Of a stretch of DNA of 64,000 nucleotides, positions 8,700-16,586 are shown piece by piece (the stretch's first letter is position 1; each line of letters starts with the position of its first letter). The position numbers were made by a program, and so were the translations under genes. The stretch is from JBAZLV01 sp964586075 (GTDB lineage Bacteria; Nitrospirota; UBA9217): positions 44,215 through 108,214 of the forward strand of contig CAZPGZ010000009.1 of the NCBI GenBank assembly GCA_964586075.1. Direction: 5' to 3'. The notes beneath the pieces were generated by a model. It had not been told where the DNA came from. It made no database searches and saw nothing but the letters and a program-made list of their open reading frames with translations.

Positions 8700-8956
8700 G
8701 CGACCTCACCGCGTCCTTCAGCCGAACCGTTAATGTGTGAGAGCCAACCGGTATTCTGCTATGCTGTTGACAATTTGCTAATGCTAAACTTGTAAGTGTA
8801 TTTTTGAAAAACCTGCCATGAAATAAATTATCGATTACAGTTTGAAGCACGGACTCTCGTATTTCTTTTATTTGAACAGGCACGGGTGACTAGATTCGCA
8901 GTCTTCAACGGTGGGAAAAGTATTTTTCGATGGTATATGCAGCCTGCAGAAGTTGA

Positions 8957-9982
8957 CTAGAGTTTTACCTCTCGCAAGTACTTCGCCGCATCTTCGGGCG
9001 GAGTTGGATTGATATAAAATCCGGCCCCCCACTCGAACCCTGCAATCCGGGTAATGCGCGGCGTTATTTCAAGATGCCAGTGAAAATCATCATTCAGCGT
9101 GTGCCAATGCCCCCTGCGCGGGACCCTGTTGGGTGATGTGTAGAGCATAAAATTATACGGGGGATTGTTCAATACCTTGCCGAGCCTACTGAGTGTGTTC
9201 TTCAGCGTCCGGGAAAAATCCATAATCTCTTCCTTGCTGACATCCACATAGGAGCAGAGATGTTTTTTGGGGTAAATCCAGATTTCAAAGGGAAACCGCG
9301 GGGCAAAGGGAACCATAACCACGAAATGTCGGGTTTCTTCTACAATGCGTTCCGATGATGCCAGTTCCTGATGAATGACATCGCAGAAAATGCACCGCTC
9401 CTTATAATCGAAATAGGACTTGGCCCCGTCAAGTTTTTCCTTCACAAATTTGGGAATGACCGGCGTCGCAATAATCTGCGAATGCGTGTGGTTCAGCGTC
9501 GATCCGGCTGCCCATCCCTGGTTTTTGAAAACCAGCACATAGCGAAGGCGGCTGTCCCTCTCCAAATCGAGGATGCGGTCGCGGTATGCCCACAGCACCT
9601 TCTCAACCTGGCTTTCCGGCAGATCTTCCAGGCGGAGTGAATGCTCCGGACTTTCAATGATGATTTCGTGGGCGCCGATACCGTTCATCCAGTCGTAAAT
9701 TCCGCTGCCCTCGCGCTCCAGATTTCCCTCGATTTGAAGCACCGGAAATTTATTCGGTATTACGCGCACCCACCAGCCCGCGCTGTTTGGAAGGGTTTTG
9801 TCAGGCCGGAAGGACGCGATTTCGGGAGTGGTTTTCGATTCATTCCCGCCGCAAAAGGGGCACTCCGAAGGCTTTACCGTGTCTACCGGTTCTTCAAAAC
9901 TGTAATCCTGGGGTTTTTTGGGGTGATCCGTTGAGATGATAATCCAGCGGCCGACGATCGGGTCCTTGCGCAGACGTGACAT
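8957..9982 (-). CDS. galT: Galactose-1-phosphate uridylyltransferase family protein
   Basis: 341 residues of the HIT-superfamily GalT type, which moves UMP between hexose-1-phosphates in the Leloir pathway. Two half-domains are visible. Zinc-site cysteines appear at CPFC (41-44) and again at CIFC in the middle. The nucleotide-transfer motif reads NHTHSQI (His165, His167) where classical GalT has HPHGQ, and the C-terminal half has FHWHLEITPR. The HTH variant is typical of a branch that includes ADP-glucose phosphorylase-like enzymes, so the exact nucleotide sugar is open. Its ATG overlaps the stop of the upstream receiver gene (TAATG), implying translational coupling. Confidence 0.88.
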   Translation of the reverse strand: MSRLRKDPIVGRWIIISTDHPKKPQDYSFEEPVDTVKPSECPFCGGNESKTTPEIASFRPDKTLPNSAGWWVRVIPNKFPVLQIEGNLEREGSGIYDWMNGIGAHEIIIESPEHSLRLEDLPESQVEKVLWAYRDRILDLERDSRLRYVLVFKNQGWAAGSTLNHTHSQIIATPVIPKFVKEKLDGAKSYFDYKERCIFCDVIHQELASSERIVEETRHFVVMVPFAPRFPFEIWIYPKKHLCSYVDVSKEEIMDFSRTLKNTLSRLGKVLNNPPYNFMLYTSPNRVPRRGHWHTLNDDFHWHLEITPRITRIAGFEWGAGFYINPTPPEDAAKYLREVKL

Positions 9983-10362
9983 TAGTTTCCTGACCTCGCC
10001 TTCTGCTCTGTCAGAACTTTATGCACAATCCGTTTCAGTTCTTTAATGCGGATGGGTTTGTTGATGTATTCTGCAGCACCAAGGCTCATGGCCTTGAGGT
10101 AGCTTTCTACCTCGCCGTAAGCCGTGACCATAATGACGTCGGTTTTATATCCTGTCTTGCGTATTTCCTGAAGAAGCTGGAGGCCGTCCATCTTCGGCAT
10201 TTTAATGTCGCTAATAACCAGATTGTACGTATTGTTTTTGAGGAGGGCGAGCGCCTCATCGGCGCAACTCGCAAGGGAAACGTCGTAGCCTTCGTCGGTC
10301 AAAATAATATTAAAAAGTTCCTGCGCGCCTTCTTCATCATCGACAACAAGGATTTTCATCAA
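9982..10362 (-). CDS. Single-domain response regulator (CheY-like receiver)
   Basis: 126 residues and only a receiver domain: acidic pair Asp8-Asp9-Glu10, phospho-acceptor Asp52 (ISDIKMPKMDG), Thr in MVTAYG, and Lys in YINKPIRI. There is no output domain, so it would act by protein contact, as CheY or Spo0F does, or as an anti-sigma/kinase partner. It overlaps galT by a TAATG junction, which is an unusual companion for a sugar-nucleotide enzyme; the pairing may simply reflect shared transcription. No kinase is adjacent. Confidence 0.92.
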   Translation of the reverse strand: MMKILVVDDEEGAQELFNIILTDEGYDVSLASCADEALALLKNNTYNLVISDIKMPKMDGLQLLQEIRKTGYKTDVIMVTAYGEVESYLKAMSLGAAEYINKPIRIKELKRIVHKVLTEQKARSGN

Positions 10363-10508
10363 CTTATCCTCAAAATATCAATGAATTAAAAATATCATAA
10401 AAAAAAACAACCGTCAAGGCAGACCGGGAAAAAGACGGCTGCACAGCGGCTGCATCCGGCAAAACCAAACGAAAAGCGCTCGGAGGAAAGGTCTTACCTG
10501 CTGAAATA

Positions 10509-11273
10509 TCAGTGGTTTATTTCGTAAAGAAGCCGCAAGCCTTCGAGGGTCAAATGAGGTTTTACTTCCAGAGTTGTCTTGGTTTCAGACGCTACCAGTT
10601 CAGCCAGACCGCCGGTGGCTACTACTTTGGAGAGGGATGACAACTCTTTTTTCATCCGTTCGACAATGCCATCCACCAGACCGGCATAACCGTAGATAAT
10701 TCCCGCCTGCATGGCGCTCGTGGTGTCGGTTCCGATGACCGTGGGTGGTTTTGTGAGTTCTACCCGCGGAAGCTTGGATGCCCTCTGGAACAGGGCCTCG
10801 GCTGATATCTTGACGCCGGGCGTAATGGCCCCTCCCAGATACTCCCCGTCTTTTGTTACCGCACAGAATGTCGTTGCCGTGCCGAAATCGACGATGATAA
10901 TCGGCCCGCCGTAAATTTTATACGCCGCCGCCGCATTCACAATCCTGTCCGCCCCCAGTTCCTTCGGGTTGTCATAGCGAATGGTAATTCCGGTCTTGAG
11001 CTGGTGCGTCACCACCATGGGCTCGATATGAAAATATTTTCTCGACATCTCGACCATGACCGGCAGCAGGGGCGGCACCACCGTCGAGATAATGACTCCG
11101 GTAATCTGTTTGAATTCTATACCCGCAAAGTTAAACAGGTCCTTGATGGTCATGGCGTATTCATCCGGCGTTATCTGGGCGTTGGTGCCGACTCGCCAGT
11201 TTTCCAGAAGCTTGTCATGGTCGAACACTCCCAGAACGATGTTGGTATTGCCGATGTCAATGGCTACGAGCAT
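10509..11273 (-). CDS. coaX: Type III pantothenate kinase
   Basis: 254 residues of the acetate/sugar kinase-Hsc70-actin fold. The first step of CoA synthesis, ATP-dependent phosphorylation of pantothenate, is indicated by the N-terminal phosphate loop DIGNTNIVLG (Asp6), the central GADRIVNAAAA, and VDFGTATTF with GGAITPG. Length matches CoaX. This enzyme type is insensitive to CoA feedback and needs a monovalent cation. In many genomes birA precedes coaX; that gene is not here. The ATG at 11273 directly opens the phosphate loop strand, so the start is firm. Confidence 0.95.
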   Translation of the reverse strand: MLVAIDIGNTNIVLGVFDHDKLLENWRVGTNAQITPDEYAMTIKDLFNFAGIEFKQITGVIISTVVPPLLPVMVEMSRKYFHIEPMVVTHQLKTGITIRYDNPKELGADRIVNAAAAYKIYGGPIIIVDFGTATTFCAVTKDGEYLGGAITPGVKISAEALFQRASKLPRVELTKPPTVIGTDTTSAMQAGIIYGYAGLVDGIVERMKKELSSLSKVVATGGLAELVASETKTTLEVKPHLTLEGLRLLYEINH

Positions 11274-11554
11274 GCTTTCCTCCGGGAAATGCCGCGCGGC
11301 GCGTCCAGCACCGGATGGAAATTCCCTTTACATAACAGACTACTTCGTCAAAACAGAGAGTAAATTACTATACCACAGACAAAAAGCAAAGAACAGCACA
11401 AACTAAGCTCCCACCAGCGGCGCGATGCAAACCGTTGAGGCCTGATTGCTCGCGCTCCGAACGAAAAGCAAAAATCCATTAAACTTTTTCCGGCATTCAT
11501 TGTCTCATGATTATAATCGCTTGTTGAGAACGTTTGTTTCCCCGGAGGAGGATC

Positions 11555-11893
11555 ATGATGAGAACAGTATCCAGTTTCATGGCCGCAGTACTTTTGATGG
11601 GTGTATTCGCGTTGACCGCCGTTGCACAGCAGGCTCCCGGCGGCGATCCAGGTCCTGCTGTCCAGCAGGGAGCTGAAAAACAGATGACTCCGGAGCAGTT
11701 CACCGCTCTGAAATCGCGCATTTTGAAAATGATTGATGCGAGGAAGACAAAACTTGACGAGGAAAAAGCCTGCGTAGAAGCCGCGAAAACTCCCGGTGAG
11801 CTGAAGAAATGCAGGCCCCACCATCCTATGAGATCTGCAGACAAAAATCGGCGAGGACCGGTCCAGCAACCTCCGATGGAACAGCAGAAGTAG
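11555..11893 (+). CDS. Small exported protein of unknown function
   Basis: The start is the ATG at 11555, preceded by GGAGGAGG; an earlier in-frame start at 11534 would place the ribosome site inside the gene. The 112-residue product has a signal peptide ending near TAVAQQ, then a Gln/Pro-rich stretch and a helical segment (MTPEQFTALKSRILKMIDAR) with two cysteines about 15 residues apart (KACVEAAK, LKKCRPHH). I do not recognise a named family; the layout is that of small periplasmic proteins. It converges with the radical SAM gene downstream, with a strong inverted repeat in between. Confidence 0.7.
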   Translation: MMRTVSSFMAAVLLMGVFALTAVAQQAPGGDPGPAVQQGAEKQMTPEQFTALKSRILKMIDARKTKLDEEKACVEAAKTPGELKKCRPHHPMRSADKNRRGPVQQPPMEQQK

Positions 11894-11959
11894 ACAAAGC
11901 AATCCTAGATTCTTTCTCAAACGCCGGCAACCTTCCCGGCAGTGAATATCAGTCGTTTC

Positions 11960-12003
11960 CCCCTCCCCGTGAATTTGATACCCCCCCCCTTCACGGGGAG
12001 GGG
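11960..12003. repeat. Perfect 14-bp inverted repeat between convergent genes
   Basis: CCCCTCCCCGTGAA at 11960-11973 pairs perfectly with TTCACGGGGAGGGG at 11990-12003 around a 16-nt loop ending in a run of C. There is no T tract on either side, so it is not a classical intrinsic terminator. It may stop both convergent transcripts or be a dispersed repeat unit. Confidence 0.7.
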
Positions 12004-12046
12004 TTCCTCCCTTTATCTCCTGATTTCCGCGCAAAACAGCTATTCT

Positions 12047-12922
12047 TCACAACCCTCTCAGCCACTCCGGTTTTAAGAGGGATTCATCCGCATGGTGCAC
12101 GCACTGCCTGATCATCGCGACCGCTGCGGTGCGCTGCATCGGCATGCGGACCCTCAGCGGCAGGTAATTCGATGCATGATTCGCAAAGAAAAGCCCCCGC
12201 ATTTCCGTGTGTTCGATCATTTCGGCAAGTTCCAACAAGAGAGAGAACGGATCGGGAAGGCTGAAATCACCCGCCTCCTCCAACAGATGGAGCGGCGTGT
12301 CGGGAACCACCATGGTGGTAAGAGCTCCAACGTGGTCCGGCTTTAGTTTCGAAAGCAGTCTTCCTGTCGCTTGTGCGTGCTGTTTGCTCCAGGTGCTTCC
12401 ACCGATGCCGAGCAAAACCGTGACCGACAATTTTATTCCCGATTCCTTCACGCGCCTGCCCGCCTCCAGCATTTCCTCGGACGTTACTCCTTTTTGCATC
12501 CACGCGAGCACATTGTCGTCTCCGGATTCAACGCCCAGATAGAGAACGCCCAGGCCTTGTTCACGGAGTTGTGCAAGTTCTGCTACGCTTTTGCCGAGGA
12601 CACTCCCTGCGTTGGCGTACATGCCGATGCGCGAAAACCGGGGGAAATAAGAATGCAAAAGGGCAAACAGGTCGAGCAATCCCTCTTGAGGAGCCGCGAG
12701 TGCATCACCGTCAGCCAGGAAAATACGGCGTGCATCACGGCAGGAAGGCAGACAGGACACAATGTCTGTTTCCATTTCACGAATGCTCCGGATACGGAAC
12801 TGTTTCTGCTTATAGGCAGGGCAAAAAACGCAGCGGTTATGGGAGCACCCGATGGTGTACTGTAAAACCAGACTGTCGGCCTCGCTCGGAGGCCGTATGA
12901 CGGTACCGATGTACTCCGGCAT
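12047..12922 (-). CDS. Radical SAM protein (CX4CX2C type)
   Basis: 291 residues. The cluster-binding motif is CSHNRCVFC (Cys26, Cys31, Cys34), with four rather than three residues in the first gap, a spacing typical of a subfamily related to HemN/Elp3-like proteins. After it come FLADGDALA, LGVESGDD and a GIGGSTWSKQHA stretch, all radical SAM barrel elements. No SPASM or B12 domain is present. Such proteins are cytoplasmic and oxygen-sensitive; the substrate is unknown. The first in a run of four radical SAM genes within 8.5 kb. The ATG at 12922 is followed closely by the family N-terminus. Confidence 0.85.
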   Translation of the reverse strand: MPEYIGTVIRPPSEADSLVLQYTIGCSHNRCVFCPAYKQKQFRIRSIREMETDIVSCLPSCRDARRIFLADGDALAAPQEGLLDLFALLHSYFPRFSRIGMYANAGSVLGKSVAELAQLREQGLGVLYLGVESGDDNVLAWMQKGVTSEEMLEAGRRVKESGIKLSVTVLLGIGGSTWSKQHAQATGRLLSKLKPDHVGALTTMVVPDTPLHLLEEAGDFSLPDPFSLLLELAEMIEHTEMRGLFFANHASNYLPLRVRMPMQRTAAVAMIRQCVHHADESLLKPEWLRGL

Positions 12923-13154
12923 AGGAGAGCCCTCGCGTCGGCGAAGTATACTGCATATCCTTCAAATATCAAAGACAAAAAACGTGGTTCAAGCCTCACT
13001 CCGCAGGCGGTCTTCCTGGATGCACACACAACCGGAACAAGGCGAAAATCATTCCGGAAATCTGCAACGCTCTGTTAAAGAACCACGGGTTGTGCTATTA
13101 TGAAATTATATTCTTTCATCATCACACTCCGAAGAAGAAAGGCGGGCATGCGAC

Positions 13155-14021
13155 ATGATGAGGACAGCATCCGCGGCGATACTTTTTCTTATTCTGGCGG
13201 TTTCCAACGGAACATGCGAGGACCGCATACTGCCTGAAGCGCTTATCATTGACCACACGTCGGTGGCGGCGTTCGACCGGATCCCGAAAAAGTATCTCGA
13301 CAAGGCCAGAGAATCGACTCTTTACTATATCCATCTGTCACACGGCAAGCAAATCATCACCGGTCTCGAAGCACTCGGAAAATCGAATCCGAATTACCGC
13401 GTTGCAGTCATGTTTTCCTCGGCCCCCGGACTGCCGCCGAAAGAAAACCCGCCCGCTCTCCGCATCTATCGCGAAAGCCTGGGACCGGAATCATATTGGA
13501 GCACTGAATCCGGCATGGAAAGGACCAGACGCGCCTCCCGGATGGGCGAATTCAATTTTTCGATGTACTCATGGTGCGGAGAGATGTCTTCCTCAAACGC
13601 GGATTTCGTCAATGCCTATCTGAAAAAAATGAACCAGCTGGAATCGGAGTTCAAACATATGCGCTTCATCTATATGACCGGACACGTGGACGGAGGCAGC
13701 GCCACGCTCAGCAGAAACAACAACCTTATCCGGGAGTATGCCAGAAAGAGCGGAAAAGTGCTTTTTGATTTTGCCGACATCGAATCCTATGATCCGGGTG
13801 GAAAATATTATTCCGGGTCCGGAAGAATAAACGGCGAATGCAGCTGGTGCCCGAAATGGTGCGCAGCGCACCCTACGGATTGCGCCGATATTCCGGCCTC
13901 CTGCGGACATTCGGACGGGAGCGTTCAAGGCGGCGACGCTTCCATGGCGTATGTCTGCAAACTTAAAGCAAAGGCATTCTGGGTCATGATGGCGCGCCTC
14001 GCGGGATGGGATGGGAAATAG
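13155..14021 (+). CDS. Exported SGNH/GDSL-like protein
   Basis: 288 residues from the first of two adjacent ATGs. A signal peptide (about 1-20) precedes a mature domain with IIDHTSV, YYIHLSHGKQI, a YSWCGEMSSS stretch, a FIYMTGHVDGG strand and a DFADIESYDP segment. This order recalls secreted SGNH-hydrolase-like proteins in which a Ser/His-Gly near the front and a late acidic residue face each other, but the canonical GDSL serine is not evident. A cysteine-rich patch (CSWCPKWCAAHPTDC) late in the protein probably forms disulfides. The function is not known. It is the only secreted protein among the radical SAM genes. Confidence 0.65.
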   Translation: MMRTASAAILFLILAVSNGTCEDRILPEALIIDHTSVAAFDRIPKKYLDKARESTLYYIHLSHGKQIITGLEALGKSNPNYRVAVMFSSAPGLPPKENPPALRIYRESLGPESYWSTESGMERTRRASRMGEFNFSMYSWCGEMSSSNADFVNAYLKKMNQLESEFKHMRFIYMTGHVDGGSATLSRNNNLIREYARKSGKVLFDFADIESYDPGGKYYSGSGRINGECSWCPKWCAAHPTDCADIPASCGHSDGSVQGGDASMAYVCKLKAKAFWVMMARLAGWDGK

Positions 14022-14096
14022 TCCCATCGGCACCGCACCGTTCATAATCAGCGATACCTATTCTCCGGCGGGGGTACTCTTTTTCTTGCTGGCTGC

Positions 14097-15395
14097 CTAT
14101 TGTCTGTTGTATTCCTTCACCGTGAGCTTTATCCGATTTACCCGTGCATGGTCATAACCGGAATAGAGAAATGAAAACACCGTATTGTTGGTATAAAGCG
14201 GATCGAGATCATCGGGGATGATCCCGTCTTGCACCAGTTCATTCCAGTATACCGTGCCTTTGATGGGAGAAAACTCTGACAGAAAAATCCGCACGTTGAA
14301 CTTTCGCAGGATCGCAATTCCGTCCTCCACTTCATCCAACCCCTGGCCGGGAAGACCGAATAAAAGATATACCCCGATCTGCTCCTTGGCAAACCCGTGC
14401 TTTTGTAATACACCGATTGCCTGAGCAATATCCCCTGTCGAAACCTTGCTGCCGGTGCGCTCCTGCCGCACGGGATCGGATGTTTCGAAACTGAGGCGCA
14501 CGGTCCTGAATCCACTGTCCATCATGAGACCTGCCGTTGTTGCATCCAGAAAACGCGCGTGCAACCCATTGGGAGCATGAAGCCTGATAGAAAAACCCTG
14601 CTGAATAACCATCTGTAAGAGCGGTTTAATATGATTGTCTGCCTCATACAGCAGCGCATCATCATAAAAAGCAAAATCACGAATTCCTCTGCCGGAGAGC
14701 GTTGCAATCTCCTTCAAAACATCCTCGTGAGATATTCGCTCATATCCGGAAGACAAAAATTGCGAGGCGCAGTAGGAACAGGCAAAAGGGCAGCCGGATG
14801 AAGTCAGAAGAGGAGCAAAGCGGTTTTGCACGTCCAGGCCAAGCTCGTAGTACGGCAGGGGATCGCGCGGAGAACTGAGACACAGTCCGCATGTCTGCAC
14901 AAAAGGGAGAAGACGTTCGTCCGCCGGCCCGGAATAGATATGATCAGCGCCGGAATGTGCCGCCGCATGCTCCGGATAGAGCGTTGGATAAATGCCTCCA
15001 AGCACGACAGGAACGTCATGAATGACTTTTTTTACGGCTCTGATCGTTTCCTGCACGCCGGGGTACCAGTAACTCATGATCGAAGTCACCAGCACCATGT
15101 CCACAGGCAGGCAGGACTTGATTCTGGTTATGAACTCATCAACATCCATGCCGTATCGTTTGTAGTATCTCGGAACGCTTTTCAGCAAATCCGGTTTCGG
15201 CACGTGCTGGGTCCGGTATTTTCCCGTGCCGTACTGCTTCGCGCTGAAAGAATCGGTGCAGTCGATCAGGAAAAGCTCAACCTCACAGCGGCTCAGACAT
15301 TCCGCAACTTTCAGCAAACCCAGCGGGCTTGACCACAGATTGTACGCCGCGAAGTCATATATCCATGGATTGATAAGCAGAACACGCGGTCTCAT
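14097..15395 (-). CDS. B12-binding-type radical SAM protein
   Basis: 432 residues. The N-terminal half (about 1-165) is a Rossmann-like cobalamin-binding domain (PRVLLINPW start, VVLGGIYPTLYPEHA), followed by the radical SAM barrel with CPFACSYC (Cys202, Cys206, Cys209) and LLFGLPGQ later. Such proteins catalyse methylations or rearrangements, often in lipid, antibiotic or hopanoid synthesis; the substrate here is unknown. The gene lies 105 bp downstream of another radical SAM gene on the same strand, so the two may be transcribed together. No glycosyltransferase or carrier gene is adjacent to suggest a pathway. Confidence 0.88.
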   Translation of the reverse strand: MRPRVLLINPWIYDFAAYNLWSSPLGLLKVAECLSRCEVELFLIDCTDSFSAKQYGTGKYRTQHVPKPDLLKSVPRYYKRYGMDVDEFITRIKSCLPVDMVLVTSIMSYWYPGVQETIRAVKKVIHDVPVVLGGIYPTLYPEHAAAHSGADHIYSGPADERLLPFVQTCGLCLSSPRDPLPYYELGLDVQNRFAPLLTSSGCPFACSYCASQFLSSGYERISHEDVLKEIATLSGRGIRDFAFYDDALLYEADNHIKPLLQMVIQQGFSIRLHAPNGLHARFLDATTAGLMMDSGFRTVRLSFETSDPVRQERTGSKVSTGDIAQAIGVLQKHGFAKEQIGVYLLFGLPGQGLDEVEDGIAILRKFNVRIFLSEFSPIKGTVYWNELVQDGIIPDDLDPLYTNNTVFSFLYSGYDHARVNRIKLTVKEYNRQ

Positions 15396-15500
15396 GCTTG
15401 TGTATCCTGTACCGTAGTATTTTTTTTATAAAATTCCCGCATGTATACCGGCTCGTCGGGAGAGAGCTCAACCATCCTGTTTCTGTATAGGGAAAACAGT

Positions 15501-16556
15501 TCAGTATGAAAATGGCTCCGATTGTTGCGGTGAGGACGGACCTCCGCTGTCAAGATACAGTTTCGGACAATGCGCGCACATGGTCGCAAGGCGTCCCCGG
15601 GAAAAGGAACGGCGGAATTTTTTGTATGCATCACTTCTCCATATTGTTTCAAGCGGCTCTTGAGCGATGTTTCCAAAACAAAAGCGCTCTGCAGAACGTT
15701 GATCACGTGCGTTGCCCTGTTCCTCCGGCGGCAAATTCATAAAAACGCAGGGCAACACATTCCCTGAAGCTGAAACAACTGCCGCTTTTTGGATGTTCTC
15801 GCTGCAGTACAGTTTTTTTCGCCCGCCATTTCCGATCTGATAGTGAATTGGCAGACCTGCGCGCGCTCCTTCAGCGCAGATGCTTTGTAAATAATCACGG
15901 AGCCGCTCGCGTTCATCCTCCGTACCAAGCGCTATCAATTCTTTTTTAAGTTCTGGAGCAGTGACGCAGTCAAGCGTGCTGATCACCACTTCATGAACGC
16001 CACGGCCGCTCAACAGTGCCGGGAGGCGCTGCGCGTCGCTTTTGTTCGTTTCCAGCAGCAAATACGCAACATGAATAACCGGCTTTTCCGTTCCGGCCTT
16101 CTGTTTGGCTACCGTTATGCTGCGGATCAGGCCGAGCACCTGTTCCAGGTGCGCACCCTGTCTTACAAAATCATTTCGGGAATCCGTGTGTGCGAGAGAA
16201 AAACCCAGAATATCCAGCCCGGATTGGATTATCCGTTCAACCCAGAGATCGTCAAGGTTCATGCCGTTTGTCGTTGTTCCAACGTGGCAGCCGGCTTCCT
16301 TGGCCAGCGCGGCCAGGGAGAAAAAATCAGGATGCAGGAACGGCTCGCCCCAGCCCTGAAGGTAGACAAGCTTTGTTTTTTTTAAAACCGGAACAAGCCG
16401 CTTGAACATTTCAAGAGGCATATGCCTGCTGGTCCAGCGCTCGCGGTAAACCGTATGAGGGCAGTAAAAGCACGAAGCATTGCAAAACGAGGTTACCTCG
16501 ACCTGAATCCAGTCAAAACGGGGAAGAAACAGTGAATGGAGCTTTTTTTGAAGCAT
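15501..16556 (-). CDS. Radical SAM/SPASM domain protein
   Basis: 351 residues. The N-terminus carries the canonical CNASCFYC motif (Cys25, Cys29, Cys32), then GWGEPFLHP and TTTNGMNL, both typical of the SAM barrel. The C-terminal third has SPASM-like cysteines that would hold auxiliary clusters: CSENIQKAAVVSASGNVLPC, FGNIAQEPLETIW and MCAHCPKLY. SPASM enzymes usually mature peptides or proteins (anaerobic sulfatase maturation, heme-related and ribosomally made peptide modification), but no candidate precursor peptide is obvious nearby. It sits just downstream of the hybrid kinase on the same strand and ahead of the B12-type radical SAM gene. Confidence 0.87.
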   Translation of the reverse strand: MLQKKLHSLFLPRFDWIQVEVTSFCNASCFYCPHTVYRERWTSRHMPLEMFKRLVPVLKKTKLVYLQGWGEPFLHPDFFSLAALAKEAGCHVGTTTNGMNLDDLWVERIIQSGLDILGFSLAHTDSRNDFVRQGAHLEQVLGLIRSITVAKQKAGTEKPVIHVAYLLLETNKSDAQRLPALLSGRGVHEVVISTLDCVTAPELKKELIALGTEDERERLRDYLQSICAEGARAGLPIHYQIGNGGRKKLYCSENIQKAAVVSASGNVLPCVFMNLPPEEQGNARDQRSAERFCFGNIAQEPLETIWRSDAYKKFRRSFSRGRLATMCAHCPKLYLDSGGPSSPQQSEPFSY

Positions 16557-16586
16557 CCCTGCGTCTCCAGACGACGAAACCGGCCG

